Assembly (NCBI GenBank): GCA_025929535.1
Contig: JAICLZ010000013.1
Span: 1 to 64,000, forward strand
Direction: 5' to 3'
DNA: 64,000 nucleotides
From: Gemmatimonadaceae bacterium
GTDB lineage: Bacteria > Gemmatimonadota > Gemmatimonadetes > Gemmatimonadales > Gemmatimonadaceae
The position numbers and the translations under genes are program-made. Under the pieces are notes generated by a model. That model saw only the letters and a program-made list of their open reading frames with translations, was not told the origin of the DNA and did not search any database. Shown piece after piece: positions 45,096 to 52,244 of this stretch (its first letter is position 1; every line of letters begins with the position of its first letter).

Positions 45096-46520
45096 GTGAA
45101 GATCACTGCAATGCGAACATCTGAACCGCGACGCACGGCACGGCATGTGACGGGCGCGTCGTTCCTCGCGTTGGTCGTGGCGCTCGCGGCCTGCCGCGAT
45201 CTGCTGAACCCACCGCTCCCGGCCGGAACGCAGGACCCCAGCTCGTTCAACAACGAGGCTGGCGCGATGGCGCGATACGGCGATGCCGTCGGCAGTGCGT
45301 GGGACGCGTTCGTCCAGTACGCGCGCGCGAGCGGCTCCATGACCGACGAGCTGCGCGTCGCGACGGTTCCCCCGTCCGGCGTGGTGGGGGACCCATTCGA
45401 TGAGCGGATTCTTTCCGAGTTCGCTTCCACGCCTTTCAACATTCCGGCGAACGACTCGGTAGCGCGGATCTACGAGGTGCTGCACGTAAGTCGGGGGGCG
45501 GACAACGAGGCCATCGGCGCTCTCGCCAAGTATGCGCCCAACAAGCCGGCATCGCTCCGCGCCGAGCTCTACGCATACACCGCGTTCGATGAGATCGAGT
45601 TGGCCGATCTCTTCTGCTCCGGAATTCCACTCAGCACCCTCGATTTCGAGGGCGACTTCACGTACAAGCCGGGAAGCCCGACCGTCGATGTGTATCGGCA
45701 CGCAATCGCGCTGCTCGATACGGCGCGCACGGTCGGCGCGGACGATGCGAACATCGTGCGCCTTGCCGCGGTGGGCACTGGACGCGCCCTGCTGGCTCTC
45801 GGGGATTACGCCAACGCGGCGCAGGCGGTCGCCGGCGTTCCGGATGACTTCCGTTTCGATCACCCGGTTCACTGGCAGGGAACCACGCTGGGGTTCGGAG
45901 GAGTTCTTCCGATTCTGGCGACCTACACTGTCGCGAACGGTGAGGGGCGGAACGGGCTTGCGTATCTCGACAGTCATGATCCTCGCTCGGCGTCGGAGCA
46001 GATTGGAACGAGTCAGTCGGGCGAGGCGGTCTTCACACCGACCGCGTACATCGGCATAACCCCATTCGTCCTCGCGAGCGGTGTGGAGGCCCGACTCATC
46101 GAGGCCGAGGCCGCGCTCCAGGCGACGGATGCGAGCTGGCTCAACACGCTCAACACGCTCCGCACCGACGGCACCTTCGACACACAACCGAACGCGCAGA
46201 ATCCGGCGCAGACGGACACGCTGTGGCACGCAGGAACCGCAGGTGTGTCTGGACTCGCGCCGCTCGATGACCCCGGGTCCGCGGACGCGCGAGTCGATCT
46301 GCTCTTCAGGGAGCGCGCCTTCTGGCTGTTCATCACCGGGCACCGCCAGGGCGACCTCCGGCGGCTGGTCCGCCAGTATCACCGCCGGCAGGAAGACGTG
46401 TATCCCACCGGCTTCTATCAGGGTGGACTCAGCGCATATGGTACCGACGTGACCGCGCCGATCCCACCGCTGGAGCGCCTGAATCCCAACTTCACCGGCT
46501 GCATCAACCGTGATCCGTGA
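45096..46520 (+). CDS. SusD/RagB-type nutrient-binding lipoprotein
   Basis: Encodes 474 residues from a GTG with AGGAG eight bases upstream. The signal peptide ends in ALAAC, a lipobox. Helical TPR-like segments are visible (LRAELYAYTAFDEIELADLF near 155, RALLALGDYANAAQAVAG near 235), and the C-terminal part has the SusD-typical LLFRERAFWLFITGHRQGD LRRL region near 415-435. It forms the lid over the SusC barrel and selects the ligand. The start lies 16 bases after the SusC stop. Confidence 0.92.
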   Translation: MKITAMRTSEPRRTARHVTGASFLALVVALAACRDLLNPPLPAGTQDPSSFNNEAGAMARYGDAVGSAWDAFVQYARASGSMTDELRVATVPPSGVVGDPFDERILSEFASTPFNIPANDSVARIYEVLHVSRGADNEAIGALAKYAPNKPASLRAELYAYTAFDEIELADLFCSGIPLSTLDFEGDFTYKPGSPTVDVYRHAIALLDTARTVGADDANIVRLAAVGTGRALLALGDYANAAQAVAGVPDDFRFDHPVHWQGTTLGFGGVLPILATYTVANGEGRNGLAYLDSHDPRSASEQIGTSQSGEAVFTPTAYIGITPFVLASGVEARLIEAEAALQATDASWLNTLNTLRTDGTFDTQPNAQNPAQTDTLWHAGTAGVSGLAPLDDPGSADARVDLLFRERAFWLFITGHRQGDLRRLVRQYHRRQEDVYPTGFYQGGLSAYGTDVTAPIPPLERLNPNFTGCINRDP

Positions 46521-46530
46521 GGACCGACTC

Positions 46531-47583
46531 GTGATGTCATCTGGACGTCGCGCGCGAACGCACGCTCGCGTGAGCGCGAAGTTCATGGGAGCCGTGTTCA
46601 CCATCCTGACACTGGGGTGTGGAACCGATTACGTCACCACCCCGCCTCCAACGGGGTCGGGCGACTTGTTCGCGTCGCTCGTGCTCGATCATCACGCCAT
46701 CGCGCTGTCGACGACAGCTCCGAACAACACCATCCAGCTCACCGCCAACGCGATCAACGCGCAGGGCCAGCCGCTTCCCGGGGCGGGGCAGGCGACGTTC
46801 AGCCTGAGCGATACCGGTAGCGTGTCCATCACATCGGACGGCATGCTCACGGCGAAGTCGCCCGCGACCGGAGTGCTGGTGGTCGCCACGCTCAGCAACA
46901 GGAATCTCACACACAAGGACACCGCGTACGTGAACGTGAACGACGTCGCGACGCCGCCCATCCTTGCCAACTTCTCGATCCAGCCGAGTCAGGGAGACAG
47001 TGCAAAAACGGCGGCGCTCGATCAATTCGGCTTGTTCGGCCTGAAGCAGATCCTCCCTCAGGAGAACGATGCCGGCGGGACGCCGATCGACGGCATCCCC
47101 GTCTTCTTCTCCACAGCCGATCCGACCGTCGCGAGAGTGGAGCCCGCCACCGGCGTGGTGACTGGTCTCCGCCCCGGAACGGTGAAGATCCGGGCCAACA
47201 CTACGGCGTACGGCGTGACGATGAGCGACTCGGTCGTGTTCACGATCACGCCTCCGCTCATCGGCGCCGTCGTGGCGCTTCCGTTCACGCCCGCGGGTGC
47301 GACGTCACCGACGCTTCGGTGGGAGCCCGGAACGATCGAGGTGAGTGCCGGAGCGACGGTGCTCTTCATCGTTCTGACTCCGCACAAGGACATCGATGTC
47401 GTGTTCGATGATCCAACAGACGTGGGGGAGTCGCCGCTCGCGCCGAGCGGCGGCGGTGACATCCCGCTGTTCAACGCGCCCGATGAGAATGGCATTTTCA
47501 TAGCGCGCAGTTTCCCGGTGCCCGGGAGCTACAACTACCACAGCACGACCTTCGACACCCACGGGACGATCATCGTCCGGTGA
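46531..47583 (+). CDS. Lipoprotein with Ig-like domains and a cupredoxin-like end
   Basis: Encodes 350 residues from GTG 46531, with GAGGA seven bases upstream. The signal peptide ends in TLGC. Two BIG2-like Ig domains follow (about 40-130; and DPTVARVEPATGVVTGLRPG near 200). The last 100 residues read like a cupredoxin fold: WEPGTIEVSAGATVLFIVL and PGSYNYHS, then THGTIIV. The usual C-x-H-x-M copper motif is not complete: Ser stands where Cys is expected. It probably sits at the cell surface beside SusD. The role, binding or electron transfer, is open. Confidence 0.8.
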   Translation: MMSSGRRARTHARVSAKFMGAVFTILTLGCGTDYVTTPPPTGSGDLFASLVLDHHAIALSTTAPNNTIQLTANAINAQGQPLPGAGQATFSLSDTGSVSITSDGMLTAKSPATGVLVVATLSNRNLTHKDTAYVNVNDVATPPILANFSIQPSQGDSAKTAALDQFGLFGLKQILPQENDAGGTPIDGIPVFFSTADPTVARVEPATGVVTGLRPGTVKIRANTTAYGVTMSDSVVFTITPPLIGAVVALPFTPAGATSPTLRWEPGTIEVSAGATVLFIVLTPHKDIDVVFDDPTDVGESPLAPSGGGDIPLFNAPDENGIFIARSFPVPGSYNYHSTTFDTHGTIIVR

Positions 47584-47635
47584 CCCGGAGCGCCGTTCGT
47601 AATGCGCCCGCGTGCACTTTCATCTCTGTGAATTC

Positions 47636-49270
47636 ATGCTGATCACACGACGCAGTCTGTTGCACTCTGGTCTCAAGGTCGGCGTCGCAACGGCCGCGGT
47701 GGCCGCACTCCCGCGTCCGTTGCTCGCACAACTCGGCCGGACGCTCGAGCCGCTCCCGCCGATCGAGGATCCGAGACTCAAGGCGCTCACCGCCCGCGCA
47801 CTCGAAGCGGCCCGCAGCGCCGGCGCCAGCTACGCCGATGTTCGTCTCACCCATGAGCGGGTGCGCGTGTTCTCCGTCAGCACTCGCGTCGATGACAGCG
47901 AGAGCATGCTCGCGGGCGTGCGCGCGCTGGTGGATGGGTACTGGGGCTTTGCATCGAGCCCCGTGTGGTCGCCCGATGAGATGGCGCGGCTCGCGCGTGA
48001 GGCGGTGCATCAGGCCAAAACGAACACGCTCGGCAAACCGCGTGCGGTAGACCTCGCGCCCACGCCCGTTGTCGCTGAGGGACACTGGGAAATGCCGCTC
48101 GCGATCGATCCTTTCGAGACGTCTCCCTTCGAGATAAGCGATTTCCTCGACAGCCTGATCGTCTACCTGAACCGTACTCCGAACGCGAAGATCAACTCGG
48201 ATTCCTGCACCGCGGTCGTGCAGGAGCGCGCATTCGCATCGACCCTGGGAAGCTACTGCACGCAGCGATGCTATCGCACGGCGGGTGCATTCTCCTTCGA
48301 GCGCGAGCTCGAGCACGGACAGCGTGGCTCGACTTACCTGGATTGTCTCACCGCCGCCGGGATGGGCTGGGAGCTCTACACGGCCGAGCGCATTCCGCGC
48401 GTCCGAGACCACACGCTGTACGAGGAGATCGACCGCGCGCTCGAGGAGCTGAAGCAGGACCTGCTGCTCCCTGTGAAGGCGGTGGAGGTCGGGCGCTACC
48501 AAGCCGTCTTCGATCCCGTCACGGTTGCCGGCATCCTCGACGAGACCATAGGCCGCGCCACCGAGCTCGATCGCGCGCTGGGGTACGAGGCAAATGCGGG
48601 CGGCACCAGCTATCTGAACGATCCCATCGCCATGCTCGGGAGCTATCAGGCCGGCGCGCCCACGCTCACCGTCACCGCCGAGCGCAGCGAGGCAGGCGCA
48701 GTTGGCACGGTCAAGTGGGATGATGAAGGAGTTGCGCCAGATGCGTTCCCGCTCGTGAAGAACGGCGTGCTCGCCGACTTCCAGACCACGCGCGAGAGTG
48801 CGCGATGGCTCGAGGCTGCGTACACGAAGCACGGCATTCCCATGCGCTCGCATGGCTGCGCGGCGGCGCCTTCGGCGGTATTCGCTCCGCTGCAGCACAC
48901 GCCAAACCTCACGCTTGCCCCGGGGCATGACGCCAGGGACTTCGACTCGCTCGTGAGTGGAATCGTACGCGGCATCGCCGTGAAGAGCGGCTCTGTCGAT
49001 CTCGACTTCCAGCACTCGAGCGGACTCGGGTCGGGACGGCTCTACGAGGTGAAACAGGGCAAGCGGGTGGCGCGACTGGCCGGTGGCTTTCTGTTTCGAG
49101 CAACGGACCTGTGGAAATCACTCCAGGCACTCGGCGGCGAGGGAGGGCTGCGCCGCTACGGGCTGAGCGCGATGAAGGGCGAGCCGGCGCAGGAGCACTA
49201 CCACAGCGTGACGGCGCCCGCCGCCGTGGTGAAGGACCTGACGATCATCGATCCGCTGAGGAAAGCATGA
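47636..49270 (+). CDS. TldD-like protein with lost HExxxH, Tat-exported
   Basis: Encodes 544 residues. The ATG at 47636 begins a Tat-type signal (ITRRSLLHSGLKVGVATAAV). TldD/PmbA N-terminal features follow (ASYADVRLTHERVRVF). In active TldD proteases a HExxxH motif binds zinc; here the same site reads DETIGRATELDRALGYEANA at residues 302-321. Both histidines are replaced (His to Asp302, His to Arg307), while Glu303 and the following TELDRALGYEAN, which is typical of such exported relatives, remain. Each change needs only one base. It is either a pseudoenzyme or works without zinc. Its stop overlaps the next gene. Confidence 0.9.
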   Translation: MLITRRSLLHSGLKVGVATAAVAALPRPLLAQLGRTLEPLPPIEDPRLKALTARALEAARSAGASYADVRLTHERVRVFSVSTRVDDSESMLAGVRALVDGYWGFASSPVWSPDEMARLAREAVHQAKTNTLGKPRAVDLAPTPVVAEGHWEMPLAIDPFETSPFEISDFLDSLIVYLNRTPNAKINSDSCTAVVQERAFASTLGSYCTQRCYRTAGAFSFERELEHGQRGSTYLDCLTAAGMGWELYTAERIPRVRDHTLYEEIDRALEELKQDLLLPVKAVEVGRYQAVFDPVTVAGILDETIGRATELDRALGYEANAGGTSYLNDPIAMLGSYQAGAPTLTVTAERSEAGAVGTVKWDDEGVAPDAFPLVKNGVLADFQTTRESARWLEAAYTKHGIPMRSHGCAAAPSAVFAPLQHTPNLTLAPGHDARDFDSLVSGIVRGIAVKSGSVDLDFQHSSGLGSGRLYEVKQGKRVARLAGGFLFRATDLWKSLQALGGEGGLRRYGLSAMKGEPAQEHYHSVTAPAAVVKDLTIIDPLRKA

Positions 49271-50766
49271 GAGCTCGCACGACGAGTGGCGGCAGCGCGC
49301 TGGACCGACGCGCCGAACCGAGGCGTCTCCTCGCTGCTGAGGAGCGTATTCTCACCAAGGACACGTGCGAGGCCATCGCGCGCCGCGTCTTCGCGTTGGC
49401 CCGCGGCGGGGGCGAGACATTCGTTCAGATCGGGAGCTGGACGAGGGGAGAGCTTCGCTGGGCACGCAATCGTGTCAGCCTCGCGAGTGACCGAAGGGAT
49501 GTGGAGATCGGGATTCGGAGGTTCATCCCCAGCGCAGGGGAAGGGGATGTAACCACCAATCAGTTCGACGATGAATCGCTCGAGGCCGCGGTGCGCGCGG
49601 CCGAGCGGATGGCGGCGTCCGCGCACGCGCCCGTGCGGCCGACGCCGGGACTGCCGCCTCAGCCTGTGGGCACCTGGCCGAAGACCGCGATCTGGAGCGA
49701 CTCCACCTACACGATGTCCGCAGATACGCGTGGAGAGATCGCCCGTTCGCTGATCGACCCCGCCGAGGCCAAGGGGTATCTCTCGGCCGGGTACATCGAG
49801 ATGCACGCGGGGACGTCCATGCGCGTGAGCTCCGAGCGCCCGGCGGGTCCGTACGCCGTTGTCGATGTTCCGTACGTCCAGTGGACGCAGGCGCAGTGCT
49901 CGATGACCGTCCGCGACCAACAGGGCGCAGGCTCCGGCTGGGCGGGCCTCTCGAGCTACGACTGGCAAAGCATCGACCCCGCCAGCCTCGGCGCACGCGC
50001 GCTCCAGAAATGCGAGGCGTCGAGGAGCCCGGTCGTTCTCGAGCCGGGACGCTACACCGTGATCCTCGAGCCGCAGGCGGTGGCCGACCTGATGCGGGTC
50101 ATCGTCGGATCGATGCGGAGGATCGATGCGGAGAGCGGAGGCGGCCCGTGGGCACTCGCGATGGACGACGCGCTGCGCATCGGCGACTCGCCAGTTTGGC
50201 GAACGAAGCTGGGACTCAAGGTGATCGATGAGCGAATCACGATCGATCACGATCCCGCCGATCCGCGGCTCGGCATCCTCCCCGAGCCGTGGATGGAGCC
50301 CGTTACGTTCTTCGACAAGGGCGTCCTGACGAATCTCTTCTACGCCCGCGACTACGCGCTTGCATCTCTCAGCAGGAACGCGCCGCGTCGAGGGATGTGG
50401 GGATACCGCATGAGCGGCGGCACCACGTCCGTCGACGAGATGATTGCCAGCACGCAGCGCGGGCTTCTCGTGACGCGCTTCTCGGATATCCGCGAGCTGG
50501 ACGCGGGCACCTTGCTCTCCACTGGGCTCACCCGGGATGGCCTGTGGCTCGTCGAGCACGGAAAGATCTCGAAGGCGGTGAAGAATCTTCGCTTCACCGA
50601 ATCACCGCTCTTCATGCTCAACAGCATCGAGCAGCTCGGCGTACCGGTGCCGGTATTTCGGCCCGTGCGAGACGCATACGAGCAGCAGATTCCGCTCACA
50701 CCGGCGATCGTGCCGCCTCTCAAGGCCCGCGACTTCAGCTTCACCTCCACCATCGATGCGATCTGA
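49267..50766 (+). CDS. PmbA/TldE-like protein
   Basis: Encodes 499 residues from an ATG overlapping the TldD-like stop. TldE-type landmarks: FVQIGSWTRGELRWARNRVS near 55, RYTVILEPQAVADLMRVIVG near 265, and the C-terminal KAVKNLRFTESPLFMLNSIE near 435. TldE normally lacks HExxxH and acts as partner to catalytic TldD; the paired TldD here is itself altered. No signal peptide is visible at the start, so either it is carried out with the Tat-exported partner (hitch-hiking) or the two meet elsewhere. Confidence 0.9.
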   Translation: MRARTTSGGSALDRRAEPRRLLAAEERILTKDTCEAIARRVFALARGGGETFVQIGSWTRGELRWARNRVSLASDRRDVEIGIRRFIPSAGEGDVTTNQFDDESLEAAVRAAERMAASAHAPVRPTPGLPPQPVGTWPKTAIWSDSTYTMSADTRGEIARSLIDPAEAKGYLSAGYIEMHAGTSMRVSSERPAGPYAVVDVPYVQWTQAQCSMTVRDQQGAGSGWAGLSSYDWQSIDPASLGARALQKCEASRSPVVLEPGRYTVILEPQAVADLMRVIVGSMRRIDAESGGGPWALAMDDALRIGDSPVWRTKLGLKVIDERITIDHDPADPRLGILPEPWMEPVTFFDKGVLTNLFYARDYALASLSRNAPRRGMWGYRMSGGTTSVDEMIASTQRGLLVTRFSDIRELDAGTLLSTGLTRDGLWLVEHGKISKAVKNLRFTESPLFMLNSIEQLGVPVPVFRPVRDAYEQQIPLTPAIVPPLKARDFSFTSTIDAI

Positions 50767-50768
50767 CC

Positions 50769-52244
50769 GTGCCCACCTCCATTCGTCGACCGATCGGCTG
50801 GACGCCACGCCGGCTCGCACCCATCGCTGCGCTGTGCATGGCGCTCGCGTTCCCATTGTCCGCCGCCGCGCAGACGCGCTTCACGTGGCCCGATACGACG
50901 GTGGACCTCAGCAAGTACACGAGAGTCGACCAGTGTCGTGCTGCGCTCGTTCGGATCCAGCAGGGGCAGATTGCCCTTCGCAGGCAGACCGAATGGAGCG
51001 ACACCATGACATACGACGTGCAGGAGAACTTGAAGCCTCTTCCCGTGCCGGTGAGGCAGGCGGCCGCTCGCTGCTCTGCGCGATTTGAACCGGCTACCGC
51101 GAAGCTGAGCGACTTCACGCTCCTCATGGAGCTCTTTCTCCTCGCCGATCGCGACGCGGACGCGAAGGCGCTGCTCGAGCGGCGGCAGTCGGCGATCACC
51201 GCAAAGGGTTCGCTCGAGCGTATCGCCGTCGAGGACTCGGCGATTCTCATCTATCTCAAGGTGCTTCCACGACGCCTCGATGCCGCCGAGCAGCTGCTGG
51301 TCACTCGCGCGCACGGTGGCGTGGATCGGCTGGACAGGCTGGAGCTGTACGATCGCTTGATGGAAGCAGCGCGCGAAGCCGGCGACACCACACGTTCACG
51401 CAGGGTGGCTCAGTGGATGCTCGCCGTGGCGGACTCCCTCACGCCGGCGGAGCGGGAATCCGAGAAGTTCACGAAGATGGGTGCGAACCGCGGCAACCTC
51501 GTCGTCTTCTCGGCGATGTTCGAGATCGTGGGAGTGAAGACGCTCACCGACAGCCTTCGCCACAGCACGATGGCGATGGCCAACCTGATGCGCAGCATGT
51601 GGGCCCGGTTCACGAAGGAGCGTCCGGAAGCGCTCCCCTATCCCCTGGGAGAGCATGCTCCGGCGATCACGGGTGATTTCTGGTATCCGCGTCAGGCGGC
51701 GGGAGACAAACACCCGGCACCCGGTCGCGTATCCATCGTCGAGTTCGTCGACAATTCTCGCCTCTACGGCAGTTGCATGAACGATGCTCCCTGGTCGGCG
51801 ATCGCCGACTTTTGCGCGCCCAACTATTACATGCTGCGACGGCTGGGCGATCGCTTCCCCGGGATCGACATCACGTTCGTCGTGGGAACCAGAGGCAACT
51901 TCCTGCACGCACCACCGCCCACGCCCGCGGAGGAAGCGGAGCTGTACCACAACTGGATCGATCCGTATCGCATCAAGGGTGCGGTAATGTCGGTGACGAC
52001 TCGCCCGTTCTGGAATCTTCCGGCGCCGGACGGACGGCGCCTGGAGAAGCCCTCGGCGAACTCGGTTGCCTACAGCTTCGGGAAGAGCTGGAGTCCCGAC
52101 CAGGGGGCAGGAGGCGGCGGCAGGTATCTCGTCGACCAGGATGGGCTCGTCGTCGACGTGTTCTTCAACGAGCAGGCGACGATTCAGTTCATCGACGTTC
52201 TCATGCATCGCCAGAAGGCGGGAGGCGATCGTGCGGAAAGGTAG
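50769..52244 (+). CDS. Exported protein with thioredoxin-fold C-terminus
   Basis: Encodes 491 residues from GTG 50769. A signal peptide ending AAAQ is followed by a helical part (about 40-300). From about 315 the sequence (RVSIVEFVDNSRLYGSCMN, then FPGIDITFVVGTRG, and YLVDQDGLVVDVFF) follows the thioredoxin/AhpC pattern. The active-site CxxC is absent: cysteines stand apart in GSCMND and ADFCAP. It may bind rather than oxidise. The gene lies two bases after the TldE-like stop and overlaps the M16 gene by 14 bases. Confidence 0.75.
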   Translation: MPTSIRRPIGWTPRRLAPIAALCMALAFPLSAAAQTRFTWPDTTVDLSKYTRVDQCRAALVRIQQGQIALRRQTEWSDTMTYDVQENLKPLPVPVRQAAARCSARFEPATAKLSDFTLLMELFLLADRDADAKALLERRQSAITAKGSLERIAVEDSAILIYLKVLPRRLDAAEQLLVTRAHGGVDRLDRLELYDRLMEAAREAGDTTRSRRVAQWMLAVADSLTPAERESEKFTKMGANRGNLVVFSAMFEIVGVKTLTDSLRHSTMAMANLMRSMWARFTKERPEALPYPLGEHAPAITGDFWYPRQAAGDKHPAPGRVSIVEFVDNSRLYGSCMNDAPWSAIADFCAPNYYMLRRLGDRFPGIDITFVVGTRGNFLHAPPPTPAEEAELYHNWIDPYRIKGAVMSVTTRPFWNLPAPDGRRLEKPSANSVAYSFGKSWSPDQGAGGGGRYLVDQDGLVVDVFFNEQATIQFIDVLMHRQKAGGDRAER

